A stretch of 11,124 bases of DNA from Bacillota bacterium (lineage in GTDB: Bacteria; Bacillota_E; Sulfobacillia; Sulfobacillales; Sulfobacillaceae), in the NCBI GenBank assembly GCA_021802375.1, contig JAKAAL010000068.1, positions 1 through 11,124 of the forward strand. The letters run 5' to 3'. How positions within the stretch are numbered: the first letter of the stretch is position 1; each line of letters begins with the position of its first letter. Shown here in pieces: positions 1-7,053 of the stretch. A program made the translations under genes and the position numbers. Under the pieces are notes generated by a model. That model was given only the letters and a program-made list of their open reading frames with translations, was not told where the DNA came from and ran no database searches.

Positions 1-2
1 GC

Positions 3-818
3 ACTATCGGCGGGGTCGACGTGGCAGGGGGTGCCCCAGCTACGCGAGAGACCCCTGTTCTCGATCCCGTCAACACCATTGCGGGACCCGACGCAGTGGT
101 ACTAACCGGGGGCAGTGCGCTCGGGCTTCGGACGGCAGATGGTGTGGCCGAGGGCTTGCAGCAAATGGGAAGAGGGGTTGAGGTTGGACCCATTAGGATT
201 CCGATAGTGGTCGCCGCTGCGATTTTTGACATGGAGGTGGGAGAGCCCACTCCGCCGACTATAGCCGATGGGCTTCGGGCATTAGAAGAGGCCCGTCTGG
301 GCAGGCAAAAAGTTGACGAAGGGGCATATGGTGCCGGAACCGGGGCGACGGTCGGCAAGACGCTGGGAATGGAGGCCGCCATGGCCGGTGGCCAAGGGGC
401 AGTCACCCTAAAAACGGGGGATGGTCTTTTGGTCAGTGCATTAGTGGTGGTGAATGCGGTGGGGAGTGTGCTTGGGGAAGATGGATCCGTGATTGCGGGG
501 CCACGAATCGACGGAATTCCACAGTCGACCACGAACTTATGGGCCTGGTCTCCCGGCCGATTTTCGGCCGGAACATCGACAAGTATTGGAATCATCGTGA
601 CCAACGCCCAATTGTCTAAGGCGGAATTAACCCGAATCGCCCGCATGGGCCACGATGGGTTGGCGCGCTCCATCGATCCCGTGCATACGCCATGGGATGG
701 GGATACCTTGTTTGCCTGTTCCGTGGGAGACAAGCCGGACGAGGTGGGCCGCGTGGGCGCCTTAGCGGCGCATGCGGTGGCATTGGCGGTTCGGCGCAGT
801 GTTGCTCCAGGCAAATGA
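3..818 (+). CDS. P1 family peptidase (DmpA-like N-terminal nucleophile aminopeptidase), 5'-partial
   Basis: The open frame runs in from the left edge, so the true start lies outside; the internal GTG at 21 sits inside the conserved segment GVDVAGGAPATRET and is not a start. Family hallmarks follow in order, numbered from that GTG: LDPVNT (residues 15-19), VVLTGGSALGLRTADGV (26-42), the GAGTGATVGK glycine loop (104-113), VVVNAVGS with its conserved Asn (145), then STSIGIIVTNA and HDGLARSIDPVHTPWDGDT. Peptidases of this family (MEROPS P1/S58, DmpA type) cleave themselves to expose a Ser or Thr nucleophile; by alignment from memory it would be the second Thr of GTSTS (about residue 187). The reaction is hydrolysis of N-terminal amino acids or small amides or esters; the substrate cannot be told. 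Only some N-terminal residues are missing and the C-terminus is complete. The next gene starts 15 bp downstream on the same strand, suggesting co-transcription. Confidence 0.9.
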   Translation, partial: TIGGVDVAGGAPATRETPVLDPVNTIAGPDAVVLTGGSALGLRTADGVAEGLQQMGRGVEVGPIRIPIVVAAAIFDMEVGEPTPPTIADGLRALEEARLGRQKVDEGAYGAGTGATVGKTLGMEAAMAGGQGAVTLKTGDGLLVSALVVVNAVGSVLGEDGSVIAGPRIDGIPQSTTNLWAWSPGRFSAGTSTSIGIIVTNAQLSKAELTRIARMGHDGLARSIDPVHTPWDGDTLFACSVGDKPDEVGRVGALAAHAVALAVRRSVAPGK

Positions 819-833
819 CGAGGAGGCTAAAGG

Positions 834-2261
834 GTGCAATATAGTCGTCAGTTTATTGGAGGCGAGTGGGTCGATCCGGCGTCGCGACGCTGGTTTGATA
901 CCTATGACCCCTCAAATGGGGCGGTGTTGGCTTCATTACCTGAGGGTTCGGCAGTGGATGTCAATGCGGCGGTGCACGCCGCCCGCAAAGCGTTTGAGGC
1001 ATGGTCCCAGCTGGATGCGATGGAACGAGGACGGCTCCTGGCTCAGGTGGGGCATCTCATTTTAGCAAACTTACCGCATTTGTCTCACGTAGAGTCCCGC
1101 GATACGGGTAAACCTTTGGCCCAGGCTGAAGCTGATGTGCGGGTGGCAGCGCGCTACTTCGAATTTTATGCCGGAGCGGCCGATAAGTTTGGAGGACAAA
1201 CCATACCGGTTCCCGGACCATTTTTGGACTACACGCTCCGCGAACCCCTCGGTGTGGTGGCTCACATCATTCCGTGGAATTACCCGTTGCAAATCGGGGC
1301 ACGGGCCATTGCGGCACCCCTGGGTGTGGGTAACACGGTGGTATTAAAGCCCGCTGAAGAGGCCTCTTTATCTCTCTTGGAATTAGCTGGCTTATGTCAG
1401 GAGGTTGGGCTCCCGCCGGGCGTCGTCAATGTGGTGGTGGGGTCCGGAGAATCCACTGGAGCGCCGCTGGCGGCGCATTCACAGATCAATCATCTCACCT
1501 TTACAGGCTCGCTCGAAGTGGGTCGACAGGTGGCTAAAGCGGCCGCCGAACATGTGGTTCCCGTCACCTTAGAACTGGGTGGGAAATCTCCCCATGTGGT
1601 TTTTCATGGGGCCCATTTAGATCGGGCGGTCCCGATTATCATCCGGTCGTTTCTTCAAAATGCCGGGCAAACCTGCTCTGCGGGATCCCGTATATTGGTT
1701 GAGGATCGTATTAAGGACGAGCTCATAGAACGGTTGCATCACGCACTGGGTAGCGTGTCCATCGGACCCGGGCTTTCAAATCCCGATCTCGGCCCGGTCA
1801 TCTCGGAAAAGCAAAAATTACGGGTGGAGCATTATGTGGGATTGGCCAAAGGAGCAGGAGCGTCCATTTTTACCGGACTTATCCCACAGCAAGTTGCGGG
1901 GTACTTTGTACCGCCGATGATATTAGGGGATGTCTCTCCCGACAACCCTGTTTTTCACGAAGAAATCTTTGGGCCGGTCGCCTCCGTGACATCTTTTACC
2001 TCGGAATCTGATGCGGTGCGTTTGGCCAATGCCACCGAATATGGGTTGGTCGCTGCGGTGTGGGGCAACGATGTCGCACAGGCTCATCGCATGGCGCATA
2101 GCATTCATGCGGGTCAAGTCTTTATCAACAGTTATGGAGCTGGGGGCGGCGTAGAGATGCCATTTGGAGGCTATGGGCATAGCGGCTATGGGCGAGAGAA
2201 GGGACTGGAAGCGCTTTATCACTATACCCAGGTTAAGAATATCGCGGTATCATTGGAATAA
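834..2261 (+). CDS. NAD(P)-dependent aldehyde dehydrogenase
   Basis: This 475-residue protein has the normal length for the aldehyde dehydrogenase superfamily, which oxidises aldehydes to carboxylic acids in the cytoplasm. The cofactor-binding PWNYP (Asn149), VVLKPAEE (Lys172) and FTGS motifs are present, as are the general base in LELGGKSP (Glu247), the nucleophile in NAGQTCSAGS (Cys281), EEIFGPV (Glu377) and the C-terminal MPFGGYGHSGYGREKG signature. Overall it resembles the betaine-aldehyde and other broad-specificity dehydrogenases, but the aldehyde cannot be predicted. The GTG start is supported by AGGAGG at 821-826, seven bases upstream. It follows the P1 peptidase by 15 bp, so one operon is likely. 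A diverged copy of its last ~95 bp plus about 35 bp of 3' flank occurs at 7735-7863. Confidence 0.95.
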   Translation: MQYSRQFIGGEWVDPASRRWFDTYDPSNGAVLASLPEGSAVDVNAAVHAARKAFEAWSQLDAMERGRLLAQVGHLILANLPHLSHVESRDTGKPLAQAEADVRVAARYFEFYAGAADKFGGQTIPVPGPFLDYTLREPLGVVAHIIPWNYPLQIGARAIAAPLGVGNTVVLKPAEEASLSLLELAGLCQEVGLPPGVVNVVVGSGESTGAPLAAHSQINHLTFTGSLEVGRQVAKAAAEHVVPVTLELGGKSPHVVFHGAHLDRAVPIIIRSFLQNAGQTCSAGSRILVEDRIKDELIERLHHALGSVSIGPGLSNPDLGPVISEKQKLRVEHYVGLAKGAGASIFTGLIPQQVAGYFVPPMILGDVSPDNPVFHEEIFGPVASVTSFTSESDAVRLANATEYGLVAAVWGNDVAQAHRMAHSIHAGQVFINSYGAGGGVEMPFGGYGHSGYGREKGLEALYHYTQVKNIAVSLE

Positions 2262-2297
2262 GGGCGGTTACCTCGGCTAACGGCTTGAAGCCATTCA
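2166..2297 (+). repeat. Left copy of a ~130-bp direct repeat (aldehyde dehydrogenase 3' end plus flank)
   Basis: The block begins in the GGYGHSGYGREKG codons, passes the stop codon and ends about 36 bp downstream (GGCTTGAAGCCATTC). The same order of sequence reappears at 7735-7863. By eye about 16 substitutions plus one short region with a 2-base length difference separate the copies. Confidence 0.85.
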
Positions 2298-2433
2298 ACG
2301 AAGGAGTGCACGGGCACGGGTTGGCACCAAGGTCCGCATGAATTCCCTTGCCGCCCGATGCCTAGCAACCTAAACCCCGGGACTGAAGTTTACTATCGTT
2401 GGTCTGGTGTCACTGGTGTCTGTGCCTAAATAA

Positions 2434-2480
2434 GCCCTTGGATGCTCCTACGCTAAGAACGATTTAGAAGATCCAAGGGC
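2434..2480. repeat. Inverted repeat with 10-bp arms
   Basis: GCCCTTGGAT at 2434-2443 is exactly complemented by ATCCAAGGGC at 2471-2480, with a 27-base spacer. It lies between the aldehyde dehydrogenase gene and the PIN-domain remnant. No T-run follows, so it is not a convincing terminator; it may be a mobile-element end or part of the decayed toxin locus. The rest of 2262-2508 shows no gene I can support. Confidence 0.5.
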
Positions 2481-2508
2481 GAGAAGCACAAGTCCACATC
2501 CATAACCA

Positions 2509-2864
2509 GGGGCGCAAAACCTGCTAGAGAGCTTATGGGCGAGTCGGCGCGGATGTCTGAGTACCCAAGTTCTCCAGGAGTTTTACGTCAATGTGGTCTG
2601 GGTTACGCACGACACGGCACGGCACGTGCTCGGGACATTGTCCAGCAATATCTCCAGTGGCCCATCATAATCGTGGAACCGCCGGATCTCATTTGTGCCA
2701 TGGAGCAAGCCAAGCGGTATCGATGGTCGTTTTGGGATGCCCTGATCGTCACCACAGCGCAAAAAGCCCAGGCGTCAGTGTTATGGACGGAGGATTTAAA
2801 CCCCGGACAGCGGGTGGGAGACGTGGTCATACGGAATCCGTTTTTGCCCGACAGAGTGAAATGA
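2509..2864 (+). pseudogene. Frameshifted PIN-domain (VapC-like) toxin remnant
   Basis: Two overlapping frames together give one PIN-domain protein. The first, open from 2506, reads NLLESLWASRRGCLSTQVLQEFYVNV; the LSTQVLQEFYVNV stretch is a signature of VapC-like PIN ribonucleases. Around 2600-2630 the similarity passes to another frame, giving ARARDIVQQYLQWP, then SFWDALIVTTAQ (the acidic FWDALI motif of the active site) and VLWTEDLNPGQ, ending RNPFLPDRVK with stop at 2862-2864. The N-terminal DTNV-type strand with the first catalytic aspartate is not found in either frame; a possible relic is DPRA at about 2470-2482. PIN toxins cleave RNA and are held by a cognate antitoxin, and no antitoxin gene is visible upstream. 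I infer an inactive remnant, because the N-terminus is lost and the frame is broken. Confidence 0.75.
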
Positions 2865-2895
2865 TCGGGTAGGCGATATTTCTGTTTGCCCCGCC

Positions 2896-2915
2896 CGCTA
2901 GGGCTCGCTAGGGCT
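2896..2915. repeat. Short tandem duplication, 10 bp x 2
   Basis: CGCTAGGGCT occurs twice back to back (2896-2905 and 2906-2915), just past the PIN remnant in a GC-rich stretch. It could be a slippage product or a footprint of rearrangement near a junction. Confidence 0.6.
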
Positions 2916-2931
2916 GGGGGTCCTTCCATAA

Positions 2932-3228
2932 AATCAAAACACTGGGTATTGGGCTGGGGTGTATTGTTCTTATGATCAGACCGCTCAGCAAATATCCAAT
3001 GCCGTAGGGGCAAGTAATGTGACCATATGGACTTTTGATCTCTCGATTCAAGGTTGTGTGACGAATACTCCATTTCCTACACCGGCACCCGATGTCGCTT
3101 ATTCTGCAGCAAAAAGTCTTCAATATGCTCAGGGATGTGACATTTTTAATGGGGTGGTCTCCATTAAAAATGTTGACTTGGATAGTTCGTACTTTACTGA
3201 TCCCTCGTCGAATCCGACCCAAGCTTAA
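2932..3228 (+). CDS. Unrecognised protein fragment, probably the C-terminal part of a secreted protein
   Basis: The frame opens after a TAA at 2929-2931 and ends at a stop at 3226-3228. The first usual start is GTG 2959, with no ribosome binding site, so I read this as a 3' fragment rather than a whole gene. The product is polar and rich in Ser, Thr, Asn and Pro, with low charge: GYWAGVYCSYDQT at the front, TPFPTPAPDVAYSAAKSLQYAQGC in the middle, YFTDPSSNPTQA at the end. This composition and its three cysteines suggest a secreted or cell-surface protein. I do not recognise the family. A strong stem-loop terminator begins 20 bp after the stop, which supports a genuine gene end. Confidence 0.5.
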   Translation, partial: NQNTGYWAGVYCSYDQTAQQISNAVGASNVTIWTFDLSIQGCVTNTPFPTPAPDVAYSAAKSLQYAQGCDIFNGVVSIKNVDLDSSYFTDPSSNPTQA

Positions 3229-3248
3229 GGGGGTTTTGAGGGGGTAAT

Positions 3249-3291
3249 ATTGTAGCCATCACGGCATTCATCGCTCCGTGATGGCTACAAT
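3249..3291. terminator. Stem-loop terminator between convergent genes
   Basis: A perfect 16-bp inverted repeat (TTGTAGCCATCACGG core at 3250-3264, complement at 3276-3290) encloses an 11-base loop. For the plus strand it is followed by TTTCTT, as in an intrinsic terminator for the fragment ending at 3228. On the minus strand the right arm contains the stop codon of the lipoprotein gene (3285-3287), so it probably serves both directions. Confidence 0.8.
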
Positions 3292-4481
3292 TTCTTAAAA
3301 ACAATTCCCCACTGTTGGCCGCCGTTTTTCGTTATTAGAAGCCATTCTTGGCGAAAGTGTGGTGTGGCTACAAACACCGTGCCGATACGGGTTGAGAAAA
3401 ATTGGATCATTTGAATCCGAGCCGATGTGGGCAGGGTTATCCCTTTGGGATTCACATTCTGAACCGCCCAGTTGCGCCCACCGTCCGTGGTGTAGAGCAA
3501 CCCATGCGGTCCGGCGGCCCATCCGGTCGTGAGCGACACAAAATCCGGGTGGACCCAGTGGTCTTCGTTATTGAGTACTGCCGGCAACACGGGCTGCAGA
3601 TTCGGCGTCCGCGTCCACGTGGCCCCAGCCGTGTCAGACCGCCAGAGCGTCATCCCTTTAACGATGCCGACCCGAGACGTAAGAATACTGGGTAGCAGCA
3701 CCTGCGATCTTTGTTGAATGGGAGGAATCAACGGACTGTTTTGATCTGGACGAATCCACGACGCTTCCGATTGCCATTGGACACCCGCGTCGGTCGTGCG
3801 ATACAAGGTGGCCGGCGTGGTCGATGTCGCGGAGGCCACCAACCAACCCTCTGTCAAACTAGAGAACTGCACGGCGGCACGACCTAACGGCGGCGACGAA
3901 TTCGTTGTAGGATTTTTGACTTCAACGGTCCAAGAGGCTCCCCCGTTGGTGGTATTTAGGAGAGCTCCGGTTGCAGAATTCATCCCTTGAATCGGTGCCA
4001 GCAACAACCATCCGTGCTGCGGCGTAAGAAACGTGATCTGCGTGGGTACCGGGGATCCTCCGAAGTGGCCAAACGGGGAGGCGATCGTGCGTCGAATCCA
4101 AGACCGCCCACTATTGAACGTTTCTTTTTGGACAATGGTGCCATTGGGTCGGCTATAGACCATCACGGCTTGCGTGGGATCCACAAAGGCCCATTGGGCG
4201 GGCATCAGCCGCTGAGAGGGAAGCGGGAGCACCTGCACCCTAGTCCAACTTTTTCCCCCGTCTTGGGTGTGGTAAAGATACGTAGAACTCTGAGCCCAGC
4301 CAGATTGAAGGGACATCATGTGGATGCGCTGCAAGCGTGGGAGCGAAGCTACCAAAGGCGTCTGGGTCAGTGGAGGATTTCCGCCGGCAGGCGTCGCGGT
4401 AACTGTTACCCCACGACCACACCCGGCCACGATGGTACTCCCCAACAAAATAACCGCGCCGACGGGTAATGATTTCTTCAT
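3285..4481 (-). CDS. Lipoprotein with seven Asp-box (BNR) repeats, Ycf48-like beta-propeller
   Basis: The 398-residue product starts MKKSLPVGAVILLG and has a lipoprotein signal peptide ending in the lipobox VAGC (Cys21), so it should be lipid-anchored outside the cytoplasmic membrane. The open frame continues upstream to 4562, but ATG 4481 is preferred: AAAGGAACC precedes it and the signal peptide begins there. The mature protein carries seven evenly spaced Asp-box type motifs: HTQDGGKSW, ETFNSGRSW, NTTNGGASW, RTTDAGVQW, RSDTAGATW, YTTDGGRNW and ITKNGGQQW. Seven such units fit a seven-bladed propeller as in the photosystem II assembly factor Ycf48 and related bacterial exoproteins. No sialidase catalytic residues are evident, so a binding or assembly role is more likely than glycosidase activity. 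The partner is unknown. Confidence 0.85.
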   Translation of the reverse strand: MKKSLPVGAVILLGSTIVAGCGRGVTVTATPAGGNPPLTQTPLVASLPRLQRIHMMSLQSGWAQSSTYLYHTQDGGKSWTRVQVLPLPSQRLMPAQWAFVDPTQAVMVYSRPNGTIVQKETFNSGRSWIRRTIASPFGHFGGSPVPTQITFLTPQHGWLLLAPIQGMNSATGALLNTTNGGASWTVEVKNPTTNSSPPLGRAAVQFSSLTEGWLVASATSTTPATLYRTTDAGVQWQSEASWIRPDQNSPLIPPIQQRSQVLLPSILTSRVGIVKGMTLWRSDTAGATWTRTPNLQPVLPAVLNNEDHWVHPDFVSLTTGWAAGPHGLLYTTDGGRNWAVQNVNPKGITLPTSARIQMIQFFSTRIGTVFVATPHFRQEWLLITKNGGQQWGIVFKKL

Positions 4482-4883
4482 TTGAGCGGTTCCTTTCGGA
4501 GTTCCTCGTGTCATAAAAATAACGTGCGGGATGTCACACCGGTTACCGATATTGCCTGTCACAATCTGAAACTCTTCCTAACGATGCCACGGCCACCAGC
4601 TGCGGCGCTCCTGAACAACCAATCGAATCATGGCTCTCTGTCCGGTCCTATCTCTATAAGCCGAAATGCCGTGGACAGCCAATACGCCCGGACATCAGGG
4701 GGAGCTCGCTATGGACTACCCCTGCGGGTTTTCCTTGCTATCCCCATAGGGAAAGGATTTGTGGTATTTGGGAAGTCCAATGGAAGATACCGGAATGTCT
4801 TGAGTGATAATATGTTAAAAAATAGACAGTACGGTTTCTAAGGAAGGGGATAGGGTCAATCCAAAGATGAGGAGAGAAAGACC
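4482..4883. other. Intergenic region between divergent lipoprotein and DUF433 genes
   Basis: No convincing gene lies here; the plus-strand open frame 4482-4841 has no ribosome binding site and no recognisable sequence. The region must hold both promoters. A weak candidate for the DUF433 gene is TTGAGT at 4800-4805 and TAGACA at 4823-4828, 17 bases apart, in an AT-rich patch. A CTATGG/CCATAG inverted repeat (4709-4714 and 4744-4749) brackets a small CCC-GGG hairpin of unknown role. Confidence 0.4.
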
Positions 4884-5123
4884 ATGCGTTTACTCGACCG
4901 AATTCAGACAGATCCCACGATTTGTCATGGGGCTGCATGTATCAAGGGTACTCGTATTATGGTGTCTGTTGTTTTGGATACCTTGGCGGAGGGACACTCC
5001 GTTGAGGGGATTCTTACAGAATATCCCACGCTCACCGTGACAGATATCCATGCAGCTATGGCATTTGGAGCGTGGCTCGCCCGAGATCTTTCCGTACCGC
5101 TCCCTCCGCTTGAGGGCCACTAG
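4884..5123 (+). CDS. DUF433 family protein, probable antitoxin
   Basis: This 79-residue protein matches the DUF433 pattern closely: DRIQTDPTICHGAACIKGTRI with the GTR hallmark (residues 22-24), then VLDTLAEGHSVEGILTEYPTLTVTDIHAAMAF. The family is a small helix-turn-helix-like fold often encoded directly before a DUF5615 PIN-like toxin, and it is regarded as the antitoxin of such pairs. The ATG at 4884 has AGGAGAG about nine bases upstream. The next gene's ATG follows the TAG stop with no gap, as expected for a toxin-antitoxin operon. That partner is broken, so this is probably an orphan antitoxin, possibly kept as a repressor or simply not yet lost. The family assignment is firm; the function is by family knowledge. 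Confidence 0.85.
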   Translation: MRLLDRIQTDPTICHGAACIKGTRIMVSVVLDTLAEGHSVEGILTEYPTLTVTDIHAAMAFGAWLARDLSVPLPPLEGH

Positions 5124-5282
5124 ATGCGCTTCAAACTCGATGAGAATATGCCGGTAAGTCTGGTGCGCACTTTGAATCAGGCTCAAGTGATTAGCGTTTG
5201 TCACATCAATGGTCTTATCCATCAGCCTGTGTATAGGTTGCGCAATGGGTGTCCTGACATTCATGGGCGTCTTGCCCTGTGA
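5124..5282 (+). pseudogene. Truncated DUF5615 (PIN-like) toxin
   Basis: The frame begins immediately after the DUF433 stop with MRFKLDENMPVSLVRTLNQA, the typical DUF5615 N-terminus, including the conserved acidic LDEN motif thought to be part of the nuclease site. Family members are about 110-120 residues, but this frame ends after 52, and resemblance is lost after about residue 25, where HINGLIHQPVYRLRNGC does not fit the family. The tail overlaps the 3' end of the convergent DUF1540 gene (stop at 5215-5217), so a deletion or insertion junction near 5200-5215 probably removed the rest of the toxin. It is unlikely to be active, because the second half of the PIN-like fold is missing. Confidence 0.7.
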
Positions 5283-5598
5283 CACGAATCTCATGGGCAC
5301 GGCATCGGTCATGAGACATCCAAAATTCGCAGCTTTCTATTACGCACATGACCTCTGGAGTGAGCTGAGTTCCTTCCTGGAAGGGTTCGGTGGCCATTCC
5401 TCTCCAGTTGACATTGTCCATCGAGCCGATGAGGTTTGCCACGGAGCTCTTAATGGCAAAGGTCTTACACTCCGTTTGATCTACGCTGCGTGCCATGTGG
5501 CGGGGATCTTGCATCAAGATATCCACTTTTTCTGCACTGCACAAGGATCCGGGCATCCAATGAGTGCATGTACGGACATTACATTGAACGGTTGGCAT
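5215..5598 (-). CDS. Protein with two DUF1540 cysteine-rich units
   Basis: The 127-residue product contains two DUF1540-like units: VQCNVRTCTHWMPGSLC...TECKTF (Cys 6, 11, 20, 44) and VMCVIESCEFWMSHDRC...CQDTHCATY (Cys 85, 90, 99, 114, 119). DUF1540 domains are short four-cysteine modules, common in spore-forming and anaerobic Bacillota and thought to bind a metal ion; their role is not established. The linker (about 48-80) is polar. The ATG at 5598 is set by AAAGGAGGG about eight bases upstream, one of the best ribosome binding sites in the window. The open frame on the opposite strand (5209-5616) is a shadow. The gene converges on the broken toxin gene and overlaps its tail. Confidence 0.85.
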   Translation of the reverse strand: MPTVQCNVRTCTHWMPGSLCSAEKVDILMQDPRHMARSVDQTECKTFAIKSSVANLIGSMDNVNWRGMATEPFQEGTQLTPEVMCVIESCEFWMSHDRCRAHEIRVTGQDAHECQDTHCATYTQADG

Positions 5599-5658
5599 AG
5601 AGCGACCCTCCTTTAGACGGAGTGTGCGCTAAATGCTTAAGAAACATACTGGAGGCCT

Positions 5659-6030
5659 ATGCGCCAGAGGGTGGAACAGGGCCCTCTATATTCCGTACCG
5701 ACGGAAGTTTTGCAACGGTGCGCTGTTTTTCGGTTCTTGGATGCCCCCGTCGGATCCCGTCGTGGGCGCTTAGGGGTATACGCTGACAGCGTCCACGCGG
5801 ATCCGTGGGTGGTTCTTATGTGTTTCGGTGGGATTGGCGGACCATCTTTAGGCGACATCGTCACGGCTCATTTCCAGCGGTTTACATGCGAAGACCTACG
5901 AGGACCAACAAAACATTTCACCCCGACTGCATCGAACGGCATCGCGCCAGCGCTGGGGTCGGCTCTGCCTGGCATTTACTTCGACCGATTACTGGCTCAA
6001 CGTCGCGAGCTAGGGATCCGAAATGCATGA
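5659..6030 (+). CDS. Hypothetical protein (weak)
   Basis: A 123-codon frame starts MRQRVEQGPLYSVPTEVLQRC and runs through DPWVVLMCFGGIGGPSLGD to an arginine-rich end. GGAGG lies only three bases before the ATG, closer than usual. A short hairpin (6035-6051) follows the stop. I do not recognise the family and see no catalytic motif, signal peptide or membrane segment. Codon choice in the first two thirds looks gene-like, but the other frames here are also fairly open. It could be a small real gene, a decayed one, or chance. Confidence 0.35.
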   Translation: MRQRVEQGPLYSVPTEVLQRCAVFRFLDAPVGSRRGRLGVYADSVHADPWVVLMCFGGIGGPSLGDIVTAHFQRFTCEDLRGPTKHFTPTASNGIAPALGSALPGIYFDRLLAQRRELGIRNA

Positions 6031-6034
6031 CAAG

Positions 6035-6051
6035 GTTCGCCATAGGCGAAC
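6035..6051. terminator. Short hairpin after the hypothetical ORF
   Basis: GTTCGCC-ATA-GGCGAAC is a perfect 7-bp stem with a 3-base loop, five bases past the TGA at 6028-6030. It is followed by TATCTTCCCTT rather than a clean T-run, so termination is possible but weak. Nothing else is seen between here and 6186. Confidence 0.35.
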
Positions 6052-6186
6052 TATCTTCCCTTAGGGACCGGTCGGAGCTATCGGTCAATTCTCTACAGAA
6101 ATGTCCGATCCTGCGGGTCACCAAAGCCGTCTAGCTGATTGAATCAGTATGGAAAAAACTTGGGGGACCATTTAGGTCCGCGACTA

Positions 6187-7053
6187 TCAATCTGACCGGT
6201 GTATCTGACCTTTCCCACTGGCTTTGGCCTGGTATAACGCCCGATCTGCTCGGCGTGCCAGATCCCACGCCGTAGGATTGTTCCCTAGTTTGCCATCAGC
6301 GGTCGCTAACCCTCCGGATAAACCAACCACGAATCGACCCTTAGTTGTTTGTATGGTGCACGATTGCAGCACCCGATTTGTTGCCACTAAGGCTTCTTCG
6401 GGTGTCACTCCCAGCATCAACCATCCGAATTCTTCGCCGCCGAGTCGCCCAACCAAATCACCGTGTCGAACCGCTTTGCGTAGTAATGCGCCCAGGGATT
6501 GCAAAACCAGGTCACCCGTCGCGTGGCCGTATTGGTCGTTAATTTGTTTGAAGTCGTCCACATCCAGGAAGACAAATGCGATATGCTGTTTTGCTACCAG
6601 TGCACGTTGGATTTGGTGTTCGGCACGATCCCAGAAAGACCCAGCACGGAGTGCTCCCGTTAGTTCATCGTAGTCAGCTCGGCGTTGTAGAGGATGAACC
6701 ACGTGATGGAAAACTAGCTGGCGTATCACAAAAAGAAGAGCGACGGTGAGGAGAATTTGAACGGCAATCGTTTGGACGAGTGCATTATGAGACGGCCCCT
6801 TGGCGTGGACTTCCCACCATCCAACGGATCCCGAGGCAAACAGATAGATCAGAGTTGCCACAATAATTCGCGGCATCACTCCAAAATCGTGTTGGTCAGG
6901 CGTATCTTTACGGCTATGATAGTGAAAACGTGGGGACCGAGGCCTGATGATGGCTTCCTCCTTTAAAGGCAAGGGGAGCGAGTCAACGACAAATCTTTTT
7001 GACATTGTACCACATCTGAAGACATTCTGTATCGAATAGGTCATGGGCTTCAT
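6187..7053 (-). CDS. Membrane-anchored GGDEF diguanylate cyclase
   Basis: The C-terminal half is a complete GGDEF domain, which makes cyclic di-GMP from two GTP. Visible are DELTGALRAGSFWDRAEH (129-145), FLDVDDFKQINDQYGHATGD with metal-binding Asp (164, 166), GRLGGEEFGWL (GGEEF at 205-209) and the product-inhibition I-site RHGD (196-199) five residues earlier, so an active, feedback-controlled enzyme is likely. Two membrane segments (about 62-80 and 93-113) precede it with a very short outer loop, and no known sensor domain is present. The start is uncertain: ATG 7053 and ATG 7005 lack ribosome binding sites, whereas AAAGGAGG at 6957-6964 lies five bases before an in-frame ATC at 6949-6951. 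That points to a non-ATG start or a lost ATG; both membrane segments would be kept. Confidence 0.85.
   Translation of the reverse strand: MKPMTYSIQNVFRCGTMSKRFVVDSLPLPLKEEAIIRPRSPRFHYHSRKDTPDQHDFGVMPRIIVATLIYLFASGSVGWWEVHAKGPSHNALVQTIAVQILLTVALLFVIRQLVFHHVVHPLQRRADYDELTGALRAGSFWDRAEHQIQRALVAKQHIAFVFLDVDDFKQINDQYGHATGDLVLQSLGALLRKAVRHGDLVGRLGGEEFGWLMLGVTPEEALVATNRVLQSCTIQTTKGRFVVGLSGGLATADGKLGNNPTAWDLARRADRALYQAKASGKGQIHRSD

Noticed and set aside
772..1347. Plus-strand frames inside the P1 peptidase/aldehyde dehydrogenase region
   Set aside because: They overlap strongly supported genes in other frames and have Trp/Arg-rich shadow composition.
2603..3073. 156-codon minus-strand open frame
   Set aside because: It spans antisense across the PIN remnant and the next fragment. 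The plus strand gives recognisable PIN motifs; this frame does not.
3987..4469. 160-codon plus-strand open frame
   Set aside because: It is antisense to the Asp-box lipoprotein, with Arg/Gly/His-rich composition typical of a shadow frame.
4482..4841. 119-codon plus-strand open frame in the divergent intergenic region
   Set aside because: No ribosome binding site, no recognisable family, and it overlaps the expected promoters of both neighbours.
5209..5616. 135-codon plus-strand open frame
   Set aside because: It is the shadow of the DUF1540 gene, which has paired cysteine motifs and a perfect ribosome binding site on the minus strand.
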